From contig NZ_JALPKO010000003.1 in the NCBI RefSeq assembly GCF_023195885.1, forward strand, positions 1 to 64,000: a stretch of 64,000 bases of DNA. Direction: 5' to 3'. A program made the position numbers and the translations under genes. The number at the start of each line of letters is the position of its first letter. Positions within the stretch are counted from its first letter, which is position 1. The notes beneath the pieces were generated by a model. That model saw only the letters and a program-made list of their open reading frames with translations, did no database searches and was not told where the DNA came from. Positions 19,093-30,672 of the stretch are shown in pieces. This stretch comes from Methylonatrum kenyense. Its GTDB lineage: Bacteria; Pseudomonadota; Gammaproteobacteria; Nitrococcales; Aquisalimonadaceae.

Positions 19093-19437
19093 CTAGAACA
19101 CCAGCACCTTGTCGGCCTGCTTGGTGGCTTCAGCCAAGGCATCCATAGTGCTGCGCTCGGCGCCCTTCACCACCTCCTCATCGGTAAGCCCGCGGGCATC
19201 CATACAGGTGCCACACAGCAGCACGCGGCCCTTGGTAATAACGCGCCTGACCATGCGCTCGGCGTTGTAGAAGCCGTCCGGCGTCTTCTGTCCCGCCTTG
19301 GCACCGGACACCGCATCCCCCATCAGGAAGACGGTGACCTCTCCCTCGCGCTTCAGCAGCGCATGGGCCAGACGCAGGCCGTTGTACAGGCGTTCCGTAC
19401 CGTAGGGGGGATCGTTGATGATGATGAGTGTCTGCAT
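19093..19437 (-). CDS. DsrE/TusD-like small sulfur-relay protein
   Basis: 114 residues of the DsrE/F fold, starting MQTLIIINDPPYGTERLYNGLRLA. Two cysteines, Cys75 and Cys78 in CGTC, sit in the loop where related proteins carry persulfide sulfur. It is probably a cytoplasmic sulfur carrier or a component of sulfide/persulfide handling; the exact partner is unknown. It is divergent from an ArsR-rhodanese regulator and upstream of a broken cysteine desulfurase, both of which fit sulfur metabolism. GGAGAT lies just before the ATG. Confidence 0.85.
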   Translation of the reverse strand: MQTLIIINDPPYGTERLYNGLRLAHALLKREGEVTVFLMGDAVSGAKAGQKTPDGFYNAERMVRRVITKGRVLLCGTCMDARGLTDEEVVKGAERSTMDALAEATKQADKVLVF

Positions 19438-19455
19438 GGCATCTCCTTGCTAACA

Positions 19456-19481
19456 ATCAATAAAACTATAGAATAATTGAT
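19456..19481. promoter_or_regulatory. Operator-like palindrome between dsrE-like gene and ArsR regulator
   Basis: ATCAAT (19456-19461) and ATTGAT (19476-19481) are an inverted pair separated by a 14-base AT-only-like spacer, in a locally AT-rich spot of a GC-rich genome. ArsR-type sulfur regulators usually bind such AT-rich palindromes over divergent promoters. That the neighbouring regulator binds here is inference. Confidence 0.6.
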
Positions 19482-19540
19482 AAAGAGATTATCGGCTGTC
19501 AAGTGGCATGCGTTCCGCTGACGCTCCTCGGAGAGACCTC

Positions 19541-20197
19541 ATGACCTCGCAACAGGATCTTCTCGATACGCTGGCCCAGGTCGCCCGCGCTCTGGGTAAC
19601 GGCCATCGACTGGCGTTGCTGGAGCGCCTGGCCCAGGGCGACGCCCCGGTCGAAACCCTGGCCAACACCACGGACCTGACCATCGGCAATGCCTCCCAGC
19701 ACCTCCAACACCTGCGTCGGGCGGGGCTCGTCACTGCCCAGCGTTCCGGCAAGCAGATGATCTACCGCCTGACCGATGGGCGGATCATCAACCTGCTGGG
19801 CCTGCTCAGGCAGGTGGCCGAAACCAACCTGGCCGAGATGGAGCGGCTGGTCAGTCGGCTATTCCCGGAGAATGACGCCGATGGCGTTCTGGAGGCAGTC
19901 AGCCGGGACGAGCTGCTGGCCGGGCTTGCCAGCGGCGAGGTGGCACTGCTGGATGTGCGTCCCGAAGAGGAGTACGAGGCCGGCCACCTGCCCGAGGCGA
20001 TCAATATCCCCCTGGCACAGCTGGAGGAAATGCTGTGCAAGCTGCCTCACGACAGGGAGATCGTCGCTTACTGCCGTGGCCCGTATTGCGTCCTGTCACA
20101 CGAGGCCGTAAAGCGCCTGCGTCAACTCGGCTATCGAGTCCGACGCTTCGAGGAAGGGTATCCGGAGTGGAAAGCGGCGGGTCTTCCCATCGCATGA
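19541..20197 (+). CDS. ArsR-family regulator fused to a rhodanese domain
   Basis: 218 residues. Residues 10-80 form an ArsR winged helix (RLALLERLAQG, then NASQHLQHLRRAGLV). Residues about 120-215 form a rhodanese domain with Cys178 in YCRGPYC, the position of the persulfide-carrying cysteine. The fusion suggests a repressor that reads or transfers sulfane sulfur. The ATG at 19541 has GGAGAG upstream; an upstream ATG at 19508 is less likely. It is divergent from the DsrE-like gene and 14 bases before the hydroxylase gene. Confidence 0.9.
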   Translation: MTSQQDLLDTLAQVARALGNGHRLALLERLAQGDAPVETLANTTDLTIGNASQHLQHLRRAGLVTAQRSGKQMIYRLTDGRIINLLGLLRQVAETNLAEMERLVSRLFPENDADGVLEAVSRDELLAGLASGEVALLDVRPEEEYEAGHLPEAINIPLAQLEEMLCKLPHDREIVAYCRGPYCVLSHEAVKRLRQLGYRVRRFEEGYPEWKAAGLPIA

Positions 20198-20211
20198 CAG
20201 GAGGCGCCGCC

Positions 20212-21042
20212 ATGTCCGATGCTCTCCTGGCTCATGAGCCGCTTATACGTGGGGGTGCCTTCGCCTTCGTTCTGCTGGCGATGGCACTGTGGGAGGTCGT
20301 TGCCAGGCGACGGTCCCAGAGGATTCACCGTCGTCAGCGCTGGCCAAGCAACCTGGCCATCGTGGTCCTCGATACCTTGGCGGTGCGTCTGTTCTTCCCG
20401 CTTGCCGCCGTGGGGGCTGCCCTGGTTGCCGCCGAGCAGTGCTGGGGCCTTTTTAACCTGGTTTCTGTCCCGATTTGGCTGGCCGTGGTCGTCTCCGTGG
20501 TCATGCTGGACGTGGCCATCTACTTCCAGCACCGCCTCTTCCATGCCGTTCCTTGGCTGTGGCGGTTGCATCGGATGCACCATGCGGACCTGGAATTCGA
20601 TGTCACCACGGGGCTGCGTTTCCATCCCCTGGAAATCCTGATCTCGATGGGCATCAAGCTCGCCGTTGTGACCCTGCTTGGGGCGCCGGCGCTGGCAGTG
20701 CTGATCTTTGAGGTGTTGCTCAACGCCACCTCGATGTTCAACCACGGCAATGTCCGCCTTCCCGCCAGACTTGATCGCTGGCTACGCCTGGCCGTGGTGA
20801 CACCCGACATGCATCGTGTCCACCACTCCATTGTCCGCTTGGAAACTGACAGCAACTTCGGCTTCAATCTGCCTTGGTGGGACCGACTGTTCGGTACATA
20901 CCGGGACCAACCGGCCGCCGGACACCTCGGCATGACGATCGGCATAGAGGACTTCAGGGAAGCGCATGACCTGCGGCTGGATCGCATGTTGCTTCAGCCC
21001 TTCGTAAATCCTCGTCGGGACGCGAAGCGGCAGCGGCCCTGA
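20212..21042 (+). CDS. Sterol desaturase / fatty acid hydroxylase family protein
   Basis: 276 residues with four to five hydrophobic segments. The histidine motifs of the di-iron hydroxylase family are present: HRLFH, HRMHH and, later, HRVHH. It is an inner-membrane oxidoreductase that uses a di-iron centre to hydroxylate or desaturate a lipid; the substrate cannot be read from sequence. GGAGG lies nine bases before the ATG. It follows the ArsR-rhodanese gene by 14 bases, so it is probably part of the same sulfur-responsive unit. Confidence 0.88.
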   Translation: MSDALLAHEPLIRGGAFAFVLLAMALWEVVARRRSQRIHRRQRWPSNLAIVVLDTLAVRLFFPLAAVGAALVAAEQCWGLFNLVSVPIWLAVVVSVVMLDVAIYFQHRLFHAVPWLWRLHRMHHADLEFDVTTGLRFHPLEILISMGIKLAVVTLLGAPALAVLIFEVLLNATSMFNHGNVRLPARLDRWLRLAVVTPDMHRVHHSIVRLETDSNFGFNLPWWDRLFGTYRDQPAAGHLGMTIGIEDFREAHDLRLDRMLLQPFVNPRRDAKRQRP

Positions 21043-21138
21043 GGCTTCTCCGTCGTCTCTGCCAACCAGAAAATTCGGATGGAACGATACGTGTGCAGGT
21101 GTTGGTAACACATCGGATACGCTACTAAATCCGGATGC

Positions 21139-21158
21139 CCGAAAAACTTCCACTGTCG
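21139..21158. repeat. Fragment of a family 2 repeat flank
   Basis: CGAAAAACTTCCACTGTCGC resembles the flank CTTCCACTGTCCC seen beside copy A and, inverted, GGGACAGTGGAAG beside copy D. No core or second arm is present. Confidence 0.4.
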
Positions 21159-21301
21159 CTACCTGGCTGCGCCTGGCCCAGCTTCGTCTGAACTGGGGGT
21201 GACGCGATCAGAAAACACCTGGCCCCGTGGCGGAGGAGCTCGCCGCCACGATCCGGCCGGAAAACCACCGGTCCGAGACCAAAGGAAAGGCCGGCGTGGC
21301 G

Positions 21302-22912
21302 TCAGCTCAACGGCGCCGGCTTGACGTCGAAGGCGATGCAGATGCGTTCCTGGTCGGCCTCGAACGGGATGGTCCGGTGGAAGACCGAGGACGGGAAGAA
21401 GCACACGTCGCCGACCTGCAGTGGTATCAGCTTGGTCGGGAAATCGTCGTGTTTCTGCGGGTAGCGGTCGCCGTGCATGCTCAGTTCGATGCAGCCCTCC
21501 TCAGGGCTTGCCGAGCGTTCCGGGATCGCCAGGTAGACCGAGCCGCTGATCCATCCGTCCTCGTGGATGTGCGAATCCAGATAGCCGCCCTGACGCATCT
21601 TCACATACCAGGAACTGCCGAACTCAATCTGCTCCGGGAACTGGCGAATGAATTCGCAATCCGCATCCGCATGCTTTGCGTAGTACTCGCGGATGGTCCG
21701 TTCCAGCAGGGTGGCCAATTGCTGGAACGAGGCCTCCGGTCGGCGCAGCAGATTGCCTGCCGACTGGGTGCCGTGGTGCAGCCGGCTCTGGCCGCGCTCG
21801 GCGATTTCGCGATGCCGGATATCCTGCAGCAGCTCCTGTAGCAGCGGATTGTCCGGATCGGCCAGCTCCGGGATTGCACCGTGATAGACGAAATCCAGCG
21901 GTGCTGGGCAGAAGCGGCAGGGATCCTCGACACCGAAGTTCAGCGCATGGTGGGAGGACAGAGTCGCCAGCAGCGGTGAGCGGCTGTTGTGTTGCAGCGC
22001 CTCGCCCAGTCCGGCGCGGAATTCATCGAAGCGTTCGCTCTTGTACAGGCAGTACAGGGCACGTTCGCGCCAGTCGTTCATCCGTGATGCCTGGAAGTGC
22101 GGGATGGCCTCCTCCAGCCGCTCGTTGTCATACAGGAATACGCCCAGATTGTAGTTGGCGAGCCGGTTGTCCGGTGCGATCTGCAGCGCCTGGCGGAAAT
22201 GGGTTGCCGCCTCGTCCACCTTGCCCTGGTGCCAGAGCACATCGCCCAGGTTGCTCAGCGCCTCGGCGTGGCGCGGATCCAGGTCCAGGGCCTGGCGGAA
22301 ACTCTCGGCGGCATCATCCAGCAGGCCGTGGTTGCGTTGTGCGGTGCCGAGGCTGAACCAGATCTTCGCGTCCGGACTGAGCTCCAGCGCCTGGCGGTAA
22401 TGCCCGATGGCATCGTCGTATGCTCCCTGCTGCTGCAGCACCGTACCGATGCCTGCGTGGGCCTCGGCGAAGCGGGGTTCCCGGGCCAGCGCCTGGCGGA
22501 AACTGTCGACCGCCTCGGTCTGCTTGCCGGTATTTTGCAGCGCCAGCCCCAGGTTGACATGTGCCACCGCGAGCCCGGGCTTCAGGCGCACCGCCTTGCG
22601 GTAGTGGCGGATCGCCTCGTCCGGCTTGCCCTGCTGGTCGATGACCACGCCAAGGTTAAAATGGATCTCTGCGATGCTCGGATCGATTTCCAGAACGCGG
22701 CGATAGCTCTTGGCGGCCTCGGCGAAACGCTGCTGCCGTTCCAGCGCGACACCGAGCAGGTTCTGTGGCATCAGCGCCGCCGGATACTTTTTCGCCAGTT
22801 GTCGCGCCGCGACTTCGGCCTGTTCCGGGTAGCCGTCATTGAGTGCCTGAATCGCCAGCTGAACCTCGCCCTGGGTTGGCTGCGCCAGGGGATTACGCAC
22901 CTTCTTTTTCAT
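21302..22912 (-). CDS. TPR protein with C-terminal 2OG-Fe(II) oxygenase domain
   Basis: 536 residues. Residues about 15-290 hold some seven tetratricopeptide repeats (recurring pattern such as AIRHYRKAVRLKPGLAVAHVNLG). The C-terminal 200 residues match the putative 2OG-Fe(II) oxygenase family: His and Asp in HIHEDGW, and a distal His with an Arg (VFHRTIPF..ER). It may hydroxylate a protein bound through the TPR superhelix; the substrate is unknown. No clear ribosome site precedes the ATG. Its 3' end is duplicated at 18653-18950. Confidence 0.88.
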   Translation of the reverse strand: MKKKVRNPLAQPTQGEVQLAIQALNDGYPEQAEVAARQLAKKYPAALMPQNLLGVALERQQRFAEAAKSYRRVLEIDPSIAEIHFNLGVVIDQQGKPDEAIRHYRKAVRLKPGLAVAHVNLGLALQNTGKQTEAVDSFRQALAREPRFAEAHAGIGTVLQQQGAYDDAIGHYRQALELSPDAKIWFSLGTAQRNHGLLDDAAESFRQALDLDPRHAEALSNLGDVLWHQGKVDEAATHFRQALQIAPDNRLANYNLGVFLYDNERLEEAIPHFQASRMNDWRERALYCLYKSERFDEFRAGLGEALQHNSRSPLLATLSSHHALNFGVEDPCRFCPAPLDFVYHGAIPELADPDNPLLQELLQDIRHREIAERGQSRLHHGTQSAGNLLRRPEASFQQLATLLERTIREYYAKHADADCEFIRQFPEQIEFGSSWYVKMRQGGYLDSHIHEDGWISGSVYLAIPERSASPEEGCIELSMHGDRYPQKHDDFPTKLIPLQVGDVCFFPSSVFHRTIPFEADQERICIAFDVKPAPLS

Positions 22913-23129
22913 GCTGCCACCGGATTGTCATTCGTTTCTGGACACTGCGCCTGCGGGACGGGCAGGGCCCTTGACCGCGGCGGTGCTTGAGCGAGCCACC
23001 AAAGGTGCCTGCATGCGGTATGGCTTGCAAGGCGATGGACGGGGCCGGCCGGAGTCAATGCCATGTGCGTCAGTTTCCTGCAGCGCCGCGGCCGCGTATC
23101 ATCGCGTCCTCTGACGGAGTCCAGACGCC

Positions 23130-24533
23130 ATGCAGCCTGTGATCGCCCTGGTGGGGCGGCCCAATGTGGGCAAGTCCACCCTGTTCAATTACCTCACCCG
23201 TACCCGTGACGCCCTGGTTGCCGATTTTCCCGGCCTGACCCGCGACCGGCAGTACGGGCGTGGCCGTGTGGGCGACCGTCGCTACCTGGTGGTCGACACC
23301 GGCGGCCTGGGTGACGATCCGGATGGCGTCGAGGTGGGCATGGAACGGCAGGTGCTCGCCGCCATCGGCGAGGCCGACCTGGTGGTCTTTCTGGTTGATG
23401 CGCGTGACGGACTGAGTGCGGCCGACCAGGACATCGCCAGCCGTCTGCGGCGCCTCGGCAAACCGGTGTTGCTGGCGGTCAACAAGGTGGATGCCGTTGA
23501 TCAGCGGCTGGCGACTGCCGAGTTCCATTCCCTTGGCCTGGGCCCGGCCCACGCCATTGCGGCCGCCAACGGCCGCGGCGTCGAAACGCTGTTGCAGGAT
23601 GCCTTCGCCCGGCTGCCGGAGACGGACGGTGAGCCTGAGGACGCACCTGATCCGTCGCTGGGAGGGATTCGGGTGGCGGTCGTCGGGCGGCCGAATGTCG
23701 GCAAGTCGACGCTTGTGAATCGCATTCTGGGCGAGGATCGGGTGGTCGTGTTCGACATGCCGGGCACCACCCGCGACAGCATCTTCGTGCCGCTGGAGAA
23801 GGACGGCCAACGCTACACGCTGATCGACACCGCCGGCGTGCGCCGCCGTTCGCGGATCGAGGAAGCCGTGGAGAAATTCAGCATCATCAAGACCATGCAG
23901 GCGATCGAGGCGGCTAATGTGGTGATCATGGTGCTGGATGCGCGGGAGGGGATCACCGAGCAGGATGCGCATCTGGTCGGCCACATCATGGACGCCGGCC
24001 GGGGGCTGGTGCTGGCGGTCAACAAATGGGACGGCATGGATCCCTACGAACGGGATAACACCAAACGCCTGCTGGGCACCAAGCTCGGCTTCCTGGATTT
24101 CGCCAAGACCCATTTCATCTCCGCATTACACGGCTCCGGCGTCGGGCTGCTGTTCGAGGCGGTGCAGCAGGCCTACCACTCCGGCATGCGCGACCTGTCC
24201 ACCGGTCGCCTGACCCAGATTCTGGAAGATGCCGTTGAGAGCCATCCGCCGCCGCTGGTGCGCGGACGGCGAATCAAGCTGCGCTATGCCCACCAGGGCG
24301 GCCGTAATCCGCCGATCATTGTCATTCACGGCAATCAGGCGGAGCGGGTGCCGAAGGACTACCGCCGCTATCTGGCGAATACCTTCCGCCGGGTGCTGCA
24401 GCTTGAGGGCACGCCGGTGCGGCTGGAGTTCCGTACCAGCGACAACCCCTACGCAGGCCGCGTCAACACGCTCAGCCAGCGCCAGATCCAGCGCAAGCGG
24501 CGCCTGATGAAGCATGTGAAAAGCAGGAAGTGA
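23130..24533 (+). CDS. der: GTPase Der (EngA), ribosome assembly factor
   Basis: 467 residues with two tandem GTPase domains, each with GRPNVGKST (near residues 8 and 184), and a C-terminal KH-like domain. NKVD and NKWD are the guanine-specificity motifs of the two halves. It is needed for maturation of the 50S subunit. In many relatives it follows bamB; here it stands alone, about 19 kb before the ndk-bamB block. Confidence 0.97.
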   Translation: MQPVIALVGRPNVGKSTLFNYLTRTRDALVADFPGLTRDRQYGRGRVGDRRYLVVDTGGLGDDPDGVEVGMERQVLAAIGEADLVVFLVDARDGLSAADQDIASRLRRLGKPVLLAVNKVDAVDQRLATAEFHSLGLGPAHAIAAANGRGVETLLQDAFARLPETDGEPEDAPDPSLGGIRVAVVGRPNVGKSTLVNRILGEDRVVVFDMPGTTRDSIFVPLEKDGQRYTLIDTAGVRRRSRIEEAVEKFSIIKTMQAIEAANVVIMVLDAREGITEQDAHLVGHIMDAGRGLVLAVNKWDGMDPYERDNTKRLLGTKLGFLDFAKTHFISALHGSGVGLLFEAVQQAYHSGMRDLSTGRLTQILEDAVESHPPPLVRGRRIKLRYAHQGGRNPPIIVIHGNQAERVPKDYRRYLANTFRRVLQLEGTPVRLEFRTSDNPYAGRVNTLSQRQIQRKRRLMKHVKSRK

Positions 24534-24580
24534 CCGCCGGCCGGCAAACGGGGTGCCGGCAGGGCAAAGATAAGGAATGA

Positions 24581-24667
24581 TGGTGCCGGGAGCGAGAATC
24601 GAACTCGCACTCCCTCGCGGGAACCGGATTTTGAGTCCGGCGCGTCTACCAGTTCCGCCATCCCGGC
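24581..24667 (-). tRNA. tRNA-Leu (anticodon CAA)
   Basis: 87 bases on the minus strand with encoded CCA and a long variable arm. The anticodon region ACTCAAAATC gives CAA, which reads TTG. Acceptor GCCGGGA/TCCCGGC is perfect. Confidence 0.96.
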
Positions 24668-24715
24668 AACGGGACCCAGAGTATAAGGACGTGGCCTGCC
24701 CGCGCCAAGGATGTC

Positions 24716-26856
<2,141 letters not shown>

Positions 26857-26859
<3 letters not shown>

Positions 26860-26885
26860 GGAAACACAGATTTATTCCCGCGCCC
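26857..26885. repeat. Family 1 element, single end at the tgt stop codon
   Basis: TAAGGAAACACAGATTTATT then CCCGCGCC is one element end. TA is its first dinucleotide and also part of the tgt stop. No matching right end is found before yajC. Confidence 0.75.
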
Positions 26886-26955
26886 CGTGTTGACTGAGCA
26901 ACACCAGACGCAGCCTTGCACTAGCCCTGATACTGTCGGACCAGTACCCGGCCCC

Positions 26956-27040
26956 GTGCCGAGGGAGGACAAGATTTTTCTCCGGACTGACGTACCTTCG
27001 GTCCAACAGGTCCGGAGAAAAACTTCTCCTCCCCCGGCAC
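26956..27040. repeat. Family 2 hairpin repeat, copy C
   Basis: Arms of about 31 bases (26956-26987 and 27010-27040), inner part TTTTTCTCCGGAC / GTCCGGAGAAAAA, nearly all paired. The 22-base core equals that of copy A. The outer arm GTGCCGAGGGAGGACAAG resembles that of copy B. Confidence 0.88.
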
Positions 27041-27145
27041 TCAGCGGCGACTGGCATGGTGGTGGTTGTCCGCAAAGCCACCGGCCGCGCGGTTTTGGCC
27101 CGAACGAAGCAACACAGTCTGCAGCCTGCTAGGGACAGTGGAAGC

Positions 27146-27191
27146 TTTCGGCCGGCCCTGTTGAACCGGAGGTTCGTCAGGCCGGGCGAAA
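27146..27191. repeat. Family 2 hairpin repeat, copy D
   Basis: Arms TTTCGGCCGGCC and GGCCGGGCGAAA, paired at 11 of 12 positions, around a core in reverse orientation (CTGTTGAACC .. GGTTCGTCA). It is flanked on the left by GGGACAGTGGAAG. Confidence 0.8.
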
Positions 27192-27368
27192 CCTTGCGCT
27201 GGCCCGAACACTCTCAGAAGGGCAACGGCCCATAGAACGGATCGGTTGGTCTGCGAGAGCGCGAGTCGGCGGAGCTATGCCATAATGCGCGCCGGACCGA
27301 TTTGACCCCCCGCCCGCCGACAGGCATCGTCACGCGCCTTGGGTTGGCAGATTTAGAGAGGATGACTC

Positions 27369-27704
27369 ATGGATTTCTTCATTTCGACTGCGCTGGCACA
27401 GTCCGGCGAACCGGCCGGTGCTGGCTGGACCGCGCTGATCTTCCCGATTGCCCTGATCGCCATCTTCTACTTCCTGCTGATCCGTCCGCAGGCCAAGCGC
27501 GCCAAGGAACACCGCAAGCTGGTGTCGGAGCTTGCCAAGGGTGATGAAATCGTCACTCAGGGCGGTCTGCTGGGCCGGATTACCGATGTGGGCGAGACCT
27601 TTGCCACCGTCGAAGTGGCCGACGGCATGAGTGTTCGCGTGCAGAAGAACGCCGTCATGCAGGTCGTTCCCAAAGGCACCATGAAGGGCAAGGACAACGG
27701 CTGA
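27369..27704 (+). CDS. yajC: YajC, Sec translocon accessory subunit
   Basis: 111 residues. A membrane segment at about 22-42 (LIFPIALIAIFYFLLIRPQ) is followed by a basic cytoplasmic domain with GDEIVTQGGLLGRI. It forms a complex with SecD and SecF that helps protein export. AGAGGA precedes the ATG. secD starts 62 bases after it. Confidence 0.96.
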   Translation: MDFFISTALAQSGEPAGAGWTALIFPIALIAIFYFLLIRPQAKRAKEHRKLVSELAKGDEIVTQGGLLGRITDVGETFATVEVADGMSVRVQKNAVMQVVPKGTMKGKDNG

Positions 27705-27765
27705 GAATCCGGGCCGGTCTCCTGCCGGCCCGTGAGTCGCGTTCCCCGCGGAGCAGTTTCAGGCA

Positions 27766-29628
27766 ATGAACCGATATCCCCTCTGGAAGTACATCATTCT
27801 TGTCGTCGCCATCACGATTGGCGTGCTGTACGCACTGCCGAATGTGTTCGGTGAGGATCCCGCCATCCAGATCACCGCCAGCCGCGCCGCGGAATCGGTC
27901 GAGGATGTGCAGGACCGGGTCATGGCCCGGCTGGAGGAAGAGGGGATCGAGGCGCACTCGCCGGAGATCCTCGAGGATCGTTTGCTGATCCGGCTGACCA
28001 GTGATGACGACCAGCTTCGCGCCGCCGACCTGATGCGTGACTACCTGGGCAGCGACTTCGTGGTGGCGCTGAACCTGGCGCCGGCAACGCCGGACTGGCT
28101 GCGGGCAATCAATGCCGAGCCGATGTACCTGGGGCTGGACCTGCGTGGCGGGGTGCACTTCCTGATGCAGGTGGACCTGGATGCCTCGGTCAGTCAGACC
28201 CTGGAGCGCTACCAGAACGATTTCCGCACCCGGCTGCGACGGGAGCGCATCCGCTACAGCAATGTGGATGTCGAGGAAGGCCGCGTCCAGGCCCGCTTCA
28301 ACGAAGCGGCGGATCGCGAGCAGGCGCTCAACCTGCTGCAGCCCGACTACCGTGGCGAGCTGGATTTCAGTCAGGAGGAACGCGACGACCAGTACTGGCT
28401 GATCGCCGAGATTCCGGACGACGTGATGCAGGAGATCCGGGTCGCCGCCCTGCAGCAGAACATCACCACCCTGCGTAACCGGGTCAACGAACTGGGCGTG
28501 GCCGAGCCGGTCATCCAGCGCCAGGGTTCTGACCGGATCGTGGTCCAGTTGCCGGGGGTGCAGGACACCGCCCGGGCGAAGGAGATCATCGGCGCCACCG
28601 CCACCCTCGAGTTCCGCATGGTGCACCGGGACAACGAAGAGTTCAGCGGCCAGGAGGACGCGCCGGTGCCACCGGGCACGGTCCGTTACCGGCACCGCGA
28701 CGGTCACTATATGCTGCTGGAACGCGAGGTGATGCTGACCGGTGATTTCATCACCAGCGCCTCGTCGGGCATCGATCAGGATACCGGCGGCCCGCAGGTG
28801 AATATCCGGCTGAGCTCCGACGGCGGCAATATGTTCAACCGGGCGACGCGGGAGAACGTCGGCCGGCCGATGGCGGTGGTCTTCATCGAATCCCGCACCG
28901 AGACCCAGGAGCGGGACGGCGAGGAAGAACGCGTCCGGGTGGTCGAGGAAGAGGTGATCAACGTCGCCACCATCCGCGAGCCCTTGCACAGCCAGTTCCG
29001 GATCACCGGCCTGGACAGTACCACCGAGGCCCGGGACCTGGCGCTGCTGCTGCGTGCGGGCTCGCTGAGTGCGCCGATCGACATCATCGAGGAGCGCACC
29101 GTCGGCCCGAGCCTGGGCCAGGAGAACATCAACCAGGGCGTGATGGCGGTGATCATCGGTTTCGTGCTGGTGGTGCTGTTCATGGCGTTCTATTACAAGG
29201 TCTTCGGGCTGGTCGCCAACATGGCGCTGATGCTGAACCTGGTGTTCATCGTCGCCGTGCTGTCCATGCTGCAGGCCACGCTGACGCTGCCGGGCATCGC
29301 CGGGATCGTGCTGACAGTGGGTATGGCGGTTGACGCCAACGTGCTGATATTCCAGCGAATACGTGAGGAACTACATGCGGGGATGACACCGCAGAATGCG
29401 ATCCACGCCGGCTATGCCAAGGCCCTGTCGACGATCGCGGATGCCAACATCACGACCCTGCTGGCGGCGCTGGTGCTGTTCCTGTTCGGCACCGGTCCGA
29501 TCCAGGGCTTCGCCGTGACCCTGTCCATCGGCATCGTCACCTCCATGTTTACCGCGATCCTCGGCACCCGCGCCGTGGTGAATCTGATCTACGGTCGCCA
29601 GCGCCGCTTGCAGCGGCTGCCGATCTGA
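27766..29628 (+). CDS. secD: SecD, protein-export membrane protein
   Basis: 620 residues. Membrane segment 1 (about 9-28) is followed by a large periplasmic region containing GLDLRGGVHFLMQVD. Five more membrane segments lie at about 460-610, with the family's VGMAVDANVLIFQRIREE. With SecF it uses the proton gradient to pull exported proteins across the membrane. yajC, secD and secF form one operon. Confidence 0.97.
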   Translation: MNRYPLWKYIILVVAITIGVLYALPNVFGEDPAIQITASRAAESVEDVQDRVMARLEEEGIEAHSPEILEDRLLIRLTSDDDQLRAADLMRDYLGSDFVVALNLAPATPDWLRAINAEPMYLGLDLRGGVHFLMQVDLDASVSQTLERYQNDFRTRLRRERIRYSNVDVEEGRVQARFNEAADREQALNLLQPDYRGELDFSQEERDDQYWLIAEIPDDVMQEIRVAALQQNITTLRNRVNELGVAEPVIQRQGSDRIVVQLPGVQDTARAKEIIGATATLEFRMVHRDNEEFSGQEDAPVPPGTVRYRHRDGHYMLLEREVMLTGDFITSASSGIDQDTGGPQVNIRLSSDGGNMFNRATRENVGRPMAVVFIESRTETQERDGEEERVRVVEEEVINVATIREPLHSQFRITGLDSTTEARDLALLLRAGSLSAPIDIIEERTVGPSLGQENINQGVMAVIIGFVLVVLFMAFYYKVFGLVANMALMLNLVFIVAVLSMLQATLTLPGIAGIVLTVGMAVDANVLIFQRIREELHAGMTPQNAIHAGYAKALSTIADANITTLLAALVLFLFGTGPIQGFAVTLSIGIVTSMFTAILGTRAVVNLIYGRQRRLQRLPI

Positions 29629-29646
29629 GGCGCGAGGGACTCTGTC

Positions 29647-30591
29647 ATGTGGTTGTTCAAGAAAGATCCGAACATCGATTTCATGTCGCATCGGCGCCTG
29701 GCGCTGATTGCGTCCATCGTGCTGTTGTCGGTGGCTGTCGGTGCGCTGCTGATCCGTGGGCTGAACTTCGGGATCGACTTTACCGGCGGCACCGTGGTCG
29801 AGGTGGGCTATCAGGAAGCGGCTGAGTTGAGTTCCGTGCGCCAGGCGCTGAACGAGGGTGGCTTCGAGGATGCCGTGGTTCAGCATTTCGGCTCGGCGCG
29901 GGAGGTCATGATCCGGCTTGGTCCGCGTGATGACGTCGAAGCCGCCGAACTCAGCAATGAGGTGGTCGCCACGCTGCGCGAGCATGATTCCAGTGTCGAT
30001 TTGCGGCGGGTGGAGTTCGTCGGCCCGCAGATCGGTGAGGAACTCACCCAGGACGGCATCCTGGCCATGCTCTATGCGCTCGGCGGGATCCTGATCTACG
30101 TCGCGTTCCGCTTCGAATACCGGTTTGCGGCCGGCTCGGTGGCCGCCCTGCTGCACGACATCACGCTGATCATGGGCGTGCTGGCCCTGTTCCAGATTAC
30201 CTTCGATCTGACGGTGCTGGCGGCCCTGCTGGCGGTGGTGGGCTACTCGCTGAACGACACCATCGTGGTGTTCGACCGAATACGCGAGAACTTCCTGAAA
30301 ATGCGCAAGGGCTCGACCGAGGAGGTGATGAATGCCTCGATCAACCAGACCCTGTCGCGAACCATCGTGACCTCGTTCACCACGCTGCTGGTGGTGGTCA
30401 GCCTCTATGTGCTGGGTGGTGAGCTTATCGCCGCGTTTGCCCTGACCCTGATCCTCGGCGTCCTGGTCGGTACCTATTCCTCGATTTTCGTGGCCAGCGC
30501 CTCGGCCCTGGCCCTGGGCGTCAGCAAATACGATCTGCAACCGCCGGAGAAGGAAGGCGCGGATCAGGACGAGGAACTGCAACGGCCCTGA
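29647..30591 (+). CDS. secF: SecF, protein-export membrane protein
   Basis: 314 residues with six membrane segments. NFGIDFTGGTVVEV near the start of the periplasmic domain and GYSLNDTIVVFDRIREN in the membrane core are family hallmarks. Its C-terminus is short and acidic. It starts 18 bases after secD and ends at a strong terminator. Confidence 0.97.
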   Translation: MWLFKKDPNIDFMSHRRLALIASIVLLSVAVGALLIRGLNFGIDFTGGTVVEVGYQEAAELSSVRQALNEGGFEDAVVQHFGSAREVMIRLGPRDDVEAAELSNEVVATLREHDSSVDLRRVEFVGPQIGEELTQDGILAMLYALGGILIYVAFRFEYRFAAGSVAALLHDITLIMGVLALFQITFDLTVLAALLAVVGYSLNDTIVVFDRIRENFLKMRKGSTEEVMNASINQTLSRTIVTSFTTLLVVVSLYVLGGELIAAFALTLILGVLVGTYSSIFVASASALALGVSKYDLQPPEKEGADQDEELQRP

Positions 30592-30615
30592 GTCGGGCGC
30601 TTCACGCAGCCCACG

Positions 30616-30653
30616 AAAAAGCCCCCGCAGGCAAGGCCTGCGGGGGCTTTTTC
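30616..30653. terminator. Bidirectional terminator after secF
   Basis: AAAAAGCCCCCGCAGGC and GCCTGCGGGGGCTTTTT form a 17-pair stem around a two-base loop, with A and T tracts on the two sides. It serves secF and the convergent outer-membrane protein gene. Confidence 0.93.
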
Positions 30654-30672
30654 TCGTCTGTCGCCGTCAAGC

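Larger units (their letters stand above)
26860..27368. other. Gene-free region between tgt and yajC with repeats
   Basis: Holds one end of a family 1 element and two family 2 hairpins (copies C and D). Near its end CATAAT (27281-27286) could be a -10 box for yajC, but no clear -35 box is present. Open frames crossing it only read through the repeats. Confidence 0.65.

Noticed and set aside
26887-27132. An 81-codon frame between tgt and yajC
   Set aside because: It overlaps the hairpin copy C and shows no ribosome site or protein-like composition.
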